Origin: an uncultured Eubacterium sp. | GTDB taxonomy: Bacteria; Bacillota; Clostridia; Peptostreptococcales; Anaerovoracaceae | Assembly (NCBI GenBank): GCA_900551775.1 | Contig: URXI01000039.1 | Coordinates: 1-21,290, forward strand | Reading direction: 5' to 3' | DNA: 21,290 nucleotides | Part shown: positions 7,376-13,696 of the stretch, one piece after another | Position numbering within the stretch: position 1 is the first letter of the stretch | Layout of the letters: each line of letters starts with the position of its first letter | Translations under genes and position numbers: made by a program | The notes under the pieces: generated by a model | The model's input: the letters and a program-made list of their open reading frames with translations, nothing else | Database searches by the model: none | What the model was told of the DNA's origin: nothing

Positions 7376-8260
7376 ATGACGAAAAAAAGCATGACAACAA
7401 AAACTTCAGATCGGAGAGGCTTTACCCTTGCAGAGCTTCTCGTCGTCGTTGCGATCATTGCGATTTTGGTAGCGGTATCTATCGTCATCTTTACCGGAAA
7501 ACAGAAAGAAGCAAAGGAAACTGTGTGTAAGGCTAACAGGGAATCCCTCAAACATCATATCGTGGCTGATTACCTCAGCGGAGATTTGGAAACGCTGAAT
7601 GACGAAGTTCTGAAAACGTACATAGAAATGGACAAAGAAGGGGATAAAGAAATGTGCCCTTCAGGCGGAACGTATTATATCCAATTTACAGAGAATACAA
7701 AAACTTTCGAGGGTGGGTTCTCTATTCGCTGTACTTATCACGATGATGGTAAAAATAGTGATGTGGCAAGCGGTTTCTCAGGCGCGGGATTCCTCAAAGC
7801 CTTGACTGAGATTGATAACAATGGGGTGATTAAGGAGTATTTTAAAACACATTTGACGATCGATTCCGGCGCTACTGATAGTGAACGAAGTAAAACCGTT
7901 GAACGAATATTAAAAGAGAATGACATTGACTTGGAGAAAGAAGGCGTCAAGACCTGGGCGTACAGATATTATAAACAAGGGGATAACAAGTATAATAAAA
8001 TGTTGTATTGGTCGTCGGTGGATATACAGCAAAAGAATCCAGGAGAAGAGGTGCCGTTTATCAGATATAATGTGCAAACGAAGACCTATACCGTCTGGAA
8101 TGTGAGCGTCAAGAAAGGCGAAGGGACGCAATATAAAGAATATAGGGCTATTGACAGTGAAAAGGGAAGCACCCTAGGTCCCGAGGTTGGCAAGCAAACC
8201 TACGAAAATGCAAAAAAAGTCTACGAAGATGCGCTGAAAAAATATAACAAACAAAAGTAA
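7376..8260 (+). CDS. Type IV prepilin / pseudopilin-like protein
   Basis: The 294-aa product starts with a 15-residue basic leader ending in RRG, followed by FTLAELLVVVAIIAILVAV. This is a textbook class III prepilin signal: cleavage after G15, methylatable F16, and glutamate at mature position 5. Prepilin peptidase (PilD/ComC) would process it, and the hydrophobic helix would anchor it in the membrane or pack into a filament. The remaining 250 residues are polar and lysine-rich, and I do not recognise a domain in them. That is longer than a typical major pilin and fits a minor pilin or pseudopilin. AGGTGAT precedes ATG 7376. No pilus ATPase, inner-membrane protein or peptidase gene is in the window, so the partner machinery must be elsewhere. 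The stop codon abuts the target-site duplication of a small inserted element. Confidence 0.8.
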   Translation: MTKKSMTTKTSDRRGFTLAELLVVVAIIAILVAVSIVIFTGKQKEAKETVCKANRESLKHHIVADYLSGDLETLNDEVLKTYIEMDKEGDKEMCPSGGTYYIQFTENTKTFEGGFSIRCTYHDDGKNSDVASGFSGAGFLKALTEIDNNGVIKEYFKTHLTIDSGATDSERSKTVERILKENDIDLEKEGVKTWAYRYYKQGDNKYNKMLYWSSVDIQQKNPGEEVPFIRYNVQTKTYTVWNVSVKKGEGTQYKEYRAIDSEKGSTLGPEVGKQTYENAKKVYEDALKKYNKQK

Positions 8261-8261
8261 C

Positions 8262-8285
8262 GGTAATCTAAATTATCGTGTGGGT
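8262..8285 (+). repeat. Left terminal inverted repeat of the element
   Basis: The core CTAAATTATCGTGTGGGT (8268-8285) is exactly the reverse complement of 8579-8596. The outer six bases, GGTAAT, match the other end (GGCGCT) at three positions. Confidence 0.75.
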
Positions 8286-8300
8286 TTGCCACAGCCGTCC

Positions 8301-8318
8301 CTAAACTATCGTGTGGGT
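8301..8318 (+). repeat. Internal third copy of the terminal-repeat core
   Basis: CTAAACTATCGTGTGGGT differs from the left repeat core by one base, lies 33 bases inside it, and has the same orientation. It may be an extra transposase-binding site or the relic of a nested or duplicated end. Confidence 0.7.
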
Positions 8319-8335
8319 ACAAAAACTAGAAATCG

Positions 8336-8380
8336 GAGCACTTCAAGCTGCAATAATAGCCTGAAGTGCTCTTTATTTAT
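8336..8380 (+). terminator. Hairpin with T-rich tail inside the element
   Basis: GAGCACTTCA at 8336-8345 pairs with TGAAGTGCTC at 8362-8371, followed by TTTATTTAT. It could end transcripts leaving the prepilin gene now that the element separates that gene from its older terminator. Confidence 0.5.
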
Positions 8381-8419
8381 ATCCTGCTTCATCTATTCCT
8401 TTTGAAAGTTTTCGTCTAG

Positions 8420-8534
8420 TGACCTTGTAACAGAGAACTTTCAGGCTTAAATCTTTGTCAAGGTCGGCTTGAAAAGCCGTTAATTTCAACCTTTACAAAG
8501 ATTGATAAGCCTGATACAATTTATGGCAAGGTCA
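8420..8534. other. Long nested hairpin in the element core
   Basis: Four stems nest almost without interruption: 8441-8449 with 8506-8514 (9 bp), 8450-8458 with 8495-8503 (9 bp), 8460-8464 with 8489-8493 (5 bp), and 8465-8470 with 8474-8479 (6 bp, GAA loop). An outer stem, TGACCTTG at 8420-8427 with CAAGGTCA at 8527-8534, encloses them. This much self-complementarity is usual for miniature transposable elements and could also form a stable RNA if transcribed. Confidence 0.65.
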
Positions 8535-8578
8535 ATAAGAGAACTTCTCCAAGATTTCATAACAGACTATATATTTCC

Positions 8579-8602
8579 ACCCACACGATAATTTAGAGCG
8601 CC
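8579..8602 (-). repeat. Right terminal inverted repeat of the element
   Basis: Bases 8579-8596 are the exact reverse complement of the left core, followed outward by AGCGCC and then the duplicated AAAGTAAC. Confidence 0.75.
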
Positions 8603-8610
8603 AAAGTAAC

Positions 8611-8657
8611 TAACCAAAAAGCTTGACACCAGTTATTGGCGTCAAGCTTTTTGGTTA
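8611..8657. terminator. Bidirectional intrinsic terminator
   Basis: A 17-base perfect inverted repeat (8611-8627 against 8641-8657) with A-rich outer arms on one side and T-rich on the other lies between convergent genes. It is 47 bases beyond the minus-strand reductase stop codon. It probably terminates that operon and, before the insertion at 8262-8602, also the prepilin gene. Confidence 0.85.
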
Positions 8658-8703
8658 TACTGCCTGCAGTGCGGGAAGTCCATTAAGATAGACAGGTCTT
8701 TTC

Positions 8704-10401
8704 TCAGTCGATCTTCACACCGCAGCCGTGTCTGGCAGTGTTGTCGAAGGACTTGTCGTATAATATGTACTCATAGAAACCATATCCGCCAGACAGGTTA
8801 TAGCACTGATACCCTGATTCTGACAAGATTCTGCAGGCGACGTAACTGCGCAGGCCGCTGTAACAGTTGACATAAATCGGCTTTTCCTTGTCCAGGAGGC
8901 GGAGGTTTTCCCGGAGGGTATCTAACGGGATATTGACAGAGCCTTCTATTGCACCTTCTCTGTATTCGTCTTCCGTGCGCACGTCAAGAACAGTGATACT
9001 GCCATCCTGCGGCAGATCCCCGATCTCTTCCCAGTGATACTGGCTGACCCTTCCCTCCAGGATGTTTTCAATGACGAATCCTACCATATTGACAGGGTCT
9101 TTGGCGGAAGAGTATGGAGGCGCATAGGCCAGTTCCAGTTCTGCCAGATCAAAGCCAGTCATGCTGCCTCTGATGGCTGTTGCAAACACGTCGATGCGCT
9201 TATCCACGCCGTCAAAGCCTACGATCTGTGCACCCAGTATCTTGCCGTCCTCAGGGTCGAAGAGGGTTTTGATGGTCATATCATTGGCACCAGGGTAATA
9301 GGTGGCGTGAGAAGGCGAGAAGTTGACTACTCTATCGTACTTGATTCCAGCAGCTTTGGCGGCTTTTTCGTTGAGTCCGGTAGAAGCGCAGGTCATATCA
9401 AAGAGTTTGATGATGGAGGAACCCTGGCTTCCCTTGTAAGTGCTCGGGCGGCCGCAGATATTGTCCGCAGCGATGCGTCCCTGCTTGTTAGCTGGACCTG
9501 CGAGAGGAATTACGGTTTTGATGCCGCTGACAAAATGGGTCACCTCGATAGCGTCGCCCACGGCATAGATGTCTGGCTCTGATGTCTGCAGATGTTCGTT
9601 GACGATGATTGCATCCTTGCTGCCAAGTGCCAGGCCCGCTTCTTTTGCGAGATGTGTATCAGGAGCTACGCCGATGGCAAGGAGGACCATGTCTGTCTCA
9701 AGTTCCAAACCATCTTTCAGCAGGACTTTGATGCCGTCAGGAGTTTCTTCATAGCCCGCAATAGGACTGTTCAGACGCAGATCCAGCCCCTGGCTGCGAA
9801 GATAGGCGTGGAGCTGGCATGCCATGTCGTAATCGAGAGGGGGCATGATCTGGCCGCTTCTCTGCAGCAGCGTGGTCTGAACCTGCTCGTGGAGCAGGTT
9901 CTCCGCCATTTCCAGGCCGATGAAGCCGCCGCCAACCACAACGGCAGAAGCAGGCTTTTGTTTCTCTATGTATTCTCGGATGCGGAAAGTATCTTCCACA
10001 GTGCGCAGTGTAAATACCTTATCTGAATCGATCCCAGGCAGGTCGGGTTTCATGGCCTTTGCGCCAGGGGAGAGAATCAGCTTGTCATAGCTTTCTGTAT
10101 ACATCTGGCCTGATAGCAGATTCTTGACAGACAATGTCTTTCTCTTCGGGTCGATGGCGAGGACCTCATTGTTTACCCGCACATCGATATTAAAACGCTC
10201 CTTAAAATCTTTTGGTGATTTCAGCGTCAGTGCTTTTTTGTTCTCGATGACGCCGCCGATGTAATAGGGCAGGCCGCAGTTGGCATAGGACACGTAGCCG
10301 CTCTTTTCAAAGATGATGATCTCCGCTTCTTCATTGAGTCTGCGCAGTCTGGTTGCTGCCGTTGCACCGCCTGCCACGCCACCGATAATTAAAACTTTCA
10401 T
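8704..10401 (-). CDS. CoA-disulfide / CoA-persulfide reductase with C-terminal rhodanese domain
   Basis: The 565-aa flavoprotein has the FAD-binding GGVAGGATAA start at residues 7-16 and the single active-site cysteine C42 in SYANCGLPYYIGG. A second Rossmann motif follows (VVVGGGFIGLEMAE), then the AVGDA flavin segment and a dimerisation domain. From about residue 460 a rhodanese domain is fused, with LDVRTEDEY and the persulfide loop CYSGLRS (C513). In characterised relatives the reductase half uses NAD(P)H to reduce CoA disulfide, CoA-persulfide or polysulfide through the cysteine, and the rhodanese half carries sulfane sulfur. The start at 10401 has AAAGG upstream. The gene follows a single-domain rhodanese by four bases, so both are one operon. 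Plain NADH oxidase is a less likely reading because of the rhodanese fusion. A late cysteine at 560 (HGCG) is of unknown role. Confidence 0.92.
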   Translation of the reverse strand: MKVLIIGGVAGGATAATRLRRLNEEAEIIIFEKSGYVSYANCGLPYYIGGVIENKKALTLKSPKDFKERFNIDVRVNNEVLAIDPKRKTLSVKNLLSGQMYTESYDKLILSPGAKAMKPDLPGIDSDKVFTLRTVEDTFRIREYIEKQKPASAVVVGGGFIGLEMAENLLHEQVQTTLLQRSGQIMPPLDYDMACQLHAYLRSQGLDLRLNSPIAGYEETPDGIKVLLKDGLELETDMVLLAIGVAPDTHLAKEAGLALGSKDAIIVNEHLQTSEPDIYAVGDAIEVTHFVSGIKTVIPLAGPANKQGRIAADNICGRPSTYKGSQGSSIIKLFDMTCASTGLNEKAAKAAGIKYDRVVNFSPSHATYYPGANDMTIKTLFDPEDGKILGAQIVGFDGVDKRIDVFATAIRGSMTGFDLAELELAYAPPYSSAKDPVNMVGFVIENILEGRVSQYHWEEIGDLPQDGSITVLDVRTEDEYREGAIEGSVNIPLDTLRENLRLLDKEKPIYVNCYSGLRSYVACRILSESGYQCYNLSGGYGFYEYILYDKSFDNTARHGCGVKID

Positions 10402-10405
10402 TATA

Positions 10406-10723
10406 TTACCTTTCCCTTTCTATTTCTCCACTGTAACTTGAGATTCCTCCGATATTGGTCGCTTCATATCCCTGCCCCTTGAGATAGGAACAGGCCTGTC
10501 TGCTTCTGGCTCCGCTGAGACAATAGACAAACAGGGGTGTGCCCTTATCCAGGTTTGTGCTGTACAGGTCGTCTAATGGGAAATTGACAGCACCCGGTAC
10601 GTGACCGGACTTGAATTCCTCCTTGGTCCTGACATCCAGAAGCACGGCTCCCGCAGTGTTCCTGGCTTTTTCAATTCCTTCGTCAAACTGATTACCTCTA
10701 TTAAAAATGTTGAATATAGACAT
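10406..10723 (-). CDS. Single-domain rhodanese-like sulfurtransferase
   Basis: The 105-aa product is a stand-alone rhodanese domain with LLDVRTKEEF at residues 28-37, HVPGAVNFPLDDL at 41-53 and the active-site loop CLSGAR, with C68 as the persulfide-carrying cysteine. Such proteins shuttle sulfane sulfur between low-molecular-weight thiols and acceptor proteins. It is cytoplasmic, with no signal peptide. AAAGGAGA (10732-10739 on this strand) lies eight bases before the start codon. It is the first gene of a two-gene minus-strand operon with the CoA-disulfide reductase, and the rhodanese domain there has a related but distinct loop (CYSGLR). The pair recalls CstR-controlled sulfur-stress operons of other Firmicutes, which is inference from context. 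Confidence 0.92.
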   Translation of the reverse strand: MSIFNIFNRGNQFDEGIEKARNTAGAVLLDVRTKEEFKSGHVPGAVNFPLDDLYSTNLDKGTPLFVYCLSGARSRQACSYLKGQGYEATNIGGISSYSGEIERER

Positions 10724-10756
10724 GATGATCTTCTCCTTTGCTCTTTTGATAGTAGT

Positions 10757-10785
10757 ATGATACCCCGAAATTCGTTTTTTTACAG
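10757..10785 (-). promoter_or_regulatory. Candidate promoter of the rhodanese operon
   Basis: On the minus strand TATCAT (10757-10762) is 17 bases from CTGTAA (10780-10785). The -10 is good and the -35 poor, which suits a regulated promoter. GGGGTAT overlaps the -10, as expected for a repressor of the CsoR/CstR type, but no such regulator gene is in the window. Confidence 0.35.
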
Positions 10786-10878
10786 TGACTTAGTTACAAA
10801 TCAACGCTTGTTTTGCGACAGCACTTTTGTATTTGAAAATATCAACAATCCCCACAATGCAATTGCTTGTCGTGGTGT

Positions 10879-10895
10879 ATACGGGATAGGGGTAT
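10879..10895. promoter_or_regulatory. CsoR/CstR-like operator candidate
   Basis: ATACGGGATAGGGGTAT has an ATAC/GTAT inverted pair flanking a G-rich core, the general shape of CsoR-family sites. A related ATACCCC word recurs at 10760-10766, next to the -10 of the rhodanese promoter, and at 11115-11121. This is inference from pattern only. Confidence 0.25.
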
Positions 10896-11288
10896 GCATC
10901 GGACATTTTTTACAATAGGGTTAAGCTTTTTGATGCTGTCCAAAAGGTTTCGCGTAACTCTACAACGGTTTCAAACGTCTGTCTGGTTATATACCTTGAA
11001 ACAAAGCCTGGATTCTTTGCTGAATCCACGGATATGCTACCCCTGGTTACTTTTATGGGGTGTAAATGGCCTTTGCGGCAGGGAAATTGACAGGAAAAGT
11101 AACTAGAATCGGATATACCCCTCTGTTAAGGCTTTCAGACGGTAATCCAGTTACGCGAGAATACGCAGATGTGCTCAAAAAGCGTAAGGTCATCGTAACA
11201 GGATTTCATCCTGTGACAATTCTCTATCCATTTATTTAAATCTTCTTATCCTTGAAGCAGGCATCTTCTGATAAGAACGGTCTTTGAT
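10896..11288. other. Unassigned divergent intergenic region with hairpins
   Basis: Between the minus-strand rhodanese gene and the plus-strand HsmA-like gene I find no confident gene. Visible structure comprises GGATTC (11010-11015) with GAATCC (11022-11027), GTTACTTTT (11046-11054) with AAAAGTAAC (11095-11103), and ACAGGAT (11198-11204) with ATCCTGT (11208-11214). None has a terminator tail, and the region matches no riboswitch or tRNA I recognise. It may be an eroded gene, an unknown small RNA or a large regulatory region. Confidence 0.4.
11066..11239 (+). CDS. Doubtful 57-aa open frame
   Basis: ATG 11066 directly follows an in-frame TAA and leads to a 57-codon frame ending at TAA 11237-11239. 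The composition (basic, with a run like VTRIGYTPLLRLSDG) is protein-like, but I recognise no family. The only ribosome-site-like sequence is GGGG a few bases upstream, too close to be ideal. It could be the 3' remnant of a longer gene or chance. It is reported because this region otherwise has no gene. Confidence 0.2.
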   Translation: MAFAAGKLTGKVTRIGYTPLLRLSDGNPVTREYADVLKKRKVIVTGFHPVTILYPFI

Positions 11289-11317
11289 TTGTATTTAGAA
11301 ACGAGTTATGGTATACT
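11289..11317 (+). promoter_or_regulatory. Sigma-A promoter of the hsmA-miaB operon
   Basis: TTGTAT at 11289-11294 and TATACT at 11312-11317 are 17 bases apart. Transcription would begin near 11324, so an upstream in-frame ATG at 11318 would not be in the message. This fixes the downstream start at 11351. Confidence 0.65.
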
Positions 11318-11350
11318 ATGAATTTAGTTAACAAAAGAGGAGATATACAT

Positions 11351-11728
11351 ATGTCGATAAAATTAATCTTGGCGATTATTACAATTACGGCTGCCCTTGT
11401 GTTCTATACCATCGGCGTCTTTTCCGAGAGGCGCAGCAAAACCTTGAAGAAGAAGCACGTGATACTTTTTTGGTGCGGTCTGGCTTTTGACACCACGGGT
11501 ACGTCCATCATGTCCAGCATGGCAAAGGGCGCGGGGCTTCTCAGTGCCCATGGACTTACCGGTGCACTGGCTATCGTGCTGATGCTGTTTCATGCGCTAT
11601 GGGCCACAGTCGTATATCGAGGACAAAACGAACAAAAGCTGCAGAACTTCCACAAATTCAGCATTGTAGTATGGCTGATCTGGCTGGTACCATACATTCT
11701 GGGCATGTTCATCGGCATGAGAGGATAA
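11351..11728 (+). CDS. HsmA-like (TIGR03987-type) small membrane protein
   Basis: The 125-aa protein has four hydrophobic segments (about residues 3-22, 33-50, 60-80 and 95-120), each ending in short charged loops, and little else. The pattern and sequence (GVFSERR, FDTTGT, HGLTGALAIVLMLFHALWA, FHKFSIVVWLIW) fit the HsmA/TIGR03987 family of uncharacterised inner-membrane proteins. Two histidines lie in or near the membrane segments (H of HGLTG and H of LFHALWA), plus one in FHKF, which may bind metal or haem. That is only a suggestion. AGGAG at 11338-11342, eight bases before ATG 11351, and the promoter position favour this start over the one at 11318. miaB follows after 14 bases and is probably cotranscribed. 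The molecular role is unknown. Confidence 0.75.
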   Translation: MSIKLILAIITITAALVFYTIGVFSERRSKTLKKKHVILFWCGLAFDTTGTSIMSSMAKGAGLLSAHGLTGALAIVLMLFHALWATVVYRGQNEQKLQNFHKFSIVVWLIWLVPYILGMFIGMRG

Positions 11729-11742
11729 GAAGGAGAAGATTC

Positions 11743-13059
11743 ATGAGCAAAACATTTCATATAACGACTTTTGGCTGCCAGATGAACGAACACGATTCAG
11801 AAGTCATGGCAGGGATGCTGCTTGAGAAAGGCTTTACACCTGTAAAGGAGCGGCGGGATGCGGACGTTGCCATCATCAATACCTGCAGCGTCAGAGAAAA
11901 TGCGGACAAACGTTTCTTTGGAACCCTGGGGCAGCTTAAGCGCAGAAAGAAAGAGAACCCGGATTTTATCGTCTGTGTCTGTGGCTGCATGATGCAGCAG
12001 CAGCACGTCATAGATACGATCAAAACAAAATACCCCTGGGTGGACATCATATTTGGCACCCACAACATTCATCAGTTCCCGGAGCTTGTGGATAACGCTC
12101 TGAATGAGAAAAAGAAGCAGATTGAGATCTGGCCTGATGGCGGCGAGATTGTAGAAGGACTTCCAGCGAAGCGGCTTTTCGAAAGCAAGGCACTGGTCAA
12201 CATCATGTTCGGCTGCAACAACTTCTGCACTTATTGCATCGTCCCTTACACCAGAGGGCGGGAGCGAAGCAGACGCCCCGAGGAAATCCTCAAAGAAGTT
12301 CAGAATTTGGTGGCTGACGGCGTCAAAGAAATCATGCTGCTGGGTCAGAACGTCAATTCTTACCACGGTAATGAGGAAACGGACTTTGCAGATTTGATCT
12401 ATCGCCTCAATGAGGTAGGGGGACTTGAACGCATCCGCTTTATGACATCCCATCCCAAGGATTTGTCTGACAAACTGATTCAGGCCTTTGTGGACTGCGA
12501 TAAACTCTGCAAAAACATCCATCTGCCGGTACAGTCTGGCAGCAGTCGTATTCTAAAGAAAATGAGCAGGAAGTACGCCCAAGATCAGTATCTGGAACTG
12601 ACAGAGAAGTTGAAAAAGGCTGTGCCAGGTATTACCATGTCCACGGACATCATCGTGGGATTCCCCGGCGAGACCGAGGAGGATTTTGAAGAGACCCTGG
12701 ATCTGGTCAGAACTGTCAGATACGACTCTGCGTTCACCTTCCTTTATTCCATCAGAAAAGGAACGCCGGCGGAGAAGTACGAGGACCAGGTGCCCGAAGA
12801 TGTGAAGCACGAGAGATTCAACCGGCTGGTAGACCTGGTCAATGCTGTCAGCGCAGAGAAAAACGCCCAGTACGTTGGGCGGGTTGAAAAAGTTTTGGTG
12901 GAGGGCGCCAGCAAAACGAACAGCAGGACCCTTTCCGGCAGGACTGACGGCTTCAAACTGGTCAACTTTGAAGGGTCAAGGGATATGGTCGGGAAGCTGA
13001 TCGACGTGGAAATCACGGAAGGCAAGACCTTCAGCCTGGAAGGCAGAGTGATAGAATAG
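11743..13059 (+). CDS. miaB: tRNA-2-methylthio-N6-dimethylallyladenosine synthase MiaB
   Basis: The 438-aa radical-SAM methylthiotransferase adds the 2-methylthio group to i6A37 in tRNAs that read UNN codons. The N-terminal UPF0004 domain carries the three cysteines of the auxiliary [4Fe-4S] cluster: C12 (TFGCQMN), C48 (NTCSVRENA) and C82 (CGCM). The radical-SAM cluster motif CNNFCTYC gives C158, C162 and C165. A TRAM domain closes the protein after about residue 375. The opening CQMNEHDSE and NTCSVRE motifs are characteristic of MiaB rather than MtaB or RimO. The start at 11743 is chosen over upstream frame extensions because AAGGAGA sits eight bases before it and the family begins at this point. 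The Nudix gene follows after ten bases. Confidence 0.95.
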   Translation: MSKTFHITTFGCQMNEHDSEVMAGMLLEKGFTPVKERRDADVAIINTCSVRENADKRFFGTLGQLKRRKKENPDFIVCVCGCMMQQQHVIDTIKTKYPWVDIIFGTHNIHQFPELVDNALNEKKKQIEIWPDGGEIVEGLPAKRLFESKALVNIMFGCNNFCTYCIVPYTRGRERSRRPEEILKEVQNLVADGVKEIMLLGQNVNSYHGNEETDFADLIYRLNEVGGLERIRFMTSHPKDLSDKLIQAFVDCDKLCKNIHLPVQSGSSRILKKMSRKYAQDQYLELTEKLKKAVPGITMSTDIIVGFPGETEEDFEETLDLVRTVRYDSAFTFLYSIRKGTPAEKYEDQVPEDVKHERFNRLVDLVNAVSAEKNAQYVGRVEKVLVEGASKTNSRTLSGRTDGFKLVNFEGSRDMVGKLIDVEITEGKTFSLEGRVIE

Positions 13060-13069
13060 AGAGACTTTT

Positions 13070-13624
13070 ATGGAGAAACTGAGACATGCGATTGAAGATT
13101 ACAGACCGGCCTGTGAGCAGGAAGAAAGGGACAAAGCGGTGATTCTGGCTTTTCTAGACGCGAACCCCGATTGTCTGACCCGCAATAACCAGATCGCCCA
13201 TTTTACAGCATCCTCATGGATTGTCAACGAGAGACGAGATAAAGTTCTGATGGCCTATCACAATATTTACGACTCCTGGGCATGGACAGGCGGACATGCA
13301 GATGGAGAAGCGGATCTGCTGCATGTGGCTGTCAGAGAGGCCATGGAGGAGACGGGGATCACCTCTGTCCGTCCGGTCAGAGAAGAACCGTGCTCTCTGG
13401 AAATCATCACCGTAGATGGACACGTCAAACGAGGCGCTTACGTGGCATCTCATCTGCATCTGAATCTGACCTATCTTCTGGAAGCAGATGAAAGTCAGGA
13501 GCTTACAATCAAGGCTGACGAGAACAGCGGCGTCAGGTGGATTCCGGTTTCAGAACTGCAGAGCTTTGTCAGCGAACCGTGGATGATGGCATGGGTGTAT
13601 GAGAAATTGATGAAACTGCTTTAA
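13070..13624 (+). CDS. Nudix hydrolase
   Basis: The 184-aa protein has a Nudix domain. GGHADGE at 74-80 and REAMEETG at 89-96 form the catalytic helix that binds Mg2+ and cleaves a nucleoside-diphosphate-linked substrate. The first glutamate is one residue away from the canonical Gx5Ex7REUxEExGU spacing, a variant also seen in other GGHADG-type Nudix proteins, so activity is still likely. A helical stretch of about 40 residues precedes the domain. The substrate cannot be read from sequence. The gene ends the hsmA-miaB-nudix unit, and its stop codon lies within the terminator hairpin. A weak GAGAG ribosome site precedes ATG 13070. Confidence 0.87.
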   Translation: MEKLRHAIEDYRPACEQEERDKAVILAFLDANPDCLTRNNQIAHFTASSWIVNERRDKVLMAYHNIYDSWAWTGGHADGEADLLHVAVREAMEETGITSVRPVREEPCSLEIITVDGHVKRGAYVASHLHLNLTYLLEADESQELTIKADENSGVRWIPVSELQSFVSEPWMMAWVYEKLMKLL

Positions 13625-13643
13625 AACAAAGCAGTTTTCTTTT
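13613..13643 (+). terminator. Intrinsic terminator overlapping the Nudix stop codon
   Basis: AAACTGCTTT at 13613-13622 pairs exactly with AAAGCAGTTT at 13628-13637, and TCTTTT follows. It separates the miaB operon from the toxin-antitoxin promoter that begins five bases later. Confidence 0.8.
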
Positions 13644-13647
13644 ACAC

Positions 13648-13676
13648 TTGAAAACTATCAATTGATAGTGTATAAT
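13648..13676 (+). promoter_or_regulatory. Toxin-antitoxin promoter with palindromic operator in its spacer
   Basis: TTGAAA at 13648-13653 and a perfect TATAAT at 13671-13676 are 17 bases apart. The spacer contains ACTATCAATTGATAGT (13654-13669), a 16-base perfect palindrome. A dimeric HTH protein bound there would block RNA polymerase, which fits autoregulation by the antitoxin. Transcription would start near 13683, leaving a leader of only about 14 bases before the probable toxin start. Confidence 0.8.
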
Positions 13677-13696
13677 GAATAAAAGAAGGTGATATT

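Larger units (their letters stand above)
8262..8602. mobile_element. MITE-like non-coding insertion, 341 bp
   Basis: The segment is flanked on both sides by the identical 8-mer AAAGTAAC (8254-8261 and 8603-8610), which fits a target-site duplication. Its ends are inverted repeats. The first 24 bases match the reverse complement of the last 24 at 21 positions, including 18 contiguous bases (8268-8285 against 8579-8596), and both ends begin with GG. No frame inside encodes a transposase, so it would have to be moved in trans. An 8-bp duplication with GG ends recalls the ISL3 family, but that assignment is inference. Removing the element and one duplication joins the prepilin stop codon directly to the hairpin at 8611-8657, which looks like the gene's original terminator. 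Confidence 0.72.

Noticed and set aside
8301..8330. CRISPR-like repeat unit at 8268 and 8301
   Set aside because: Only two direct copies plus one inverted copy exist, at the ends of a small mobile element. There is no regular spacer array.
10867..11106. 79-codon frame starting in the divergent intergenic region
   Set aside because: Its composition is rich in W, C and R with no ribosome site. It looks like a random frame.
11599..11742. Upstream extension of the MiaB frame to 11599
   Set aside because: The extension overlaps the HsmA-like gene in another frame and is unlike any MiaB N terminus. The AAGGAGA site points to 11743.
13675..13692. ATG at 13675 as toxin start
   Set aside because: It overlaps the -10 hexamer, is out of frame with the toxin, and stops after five codons.
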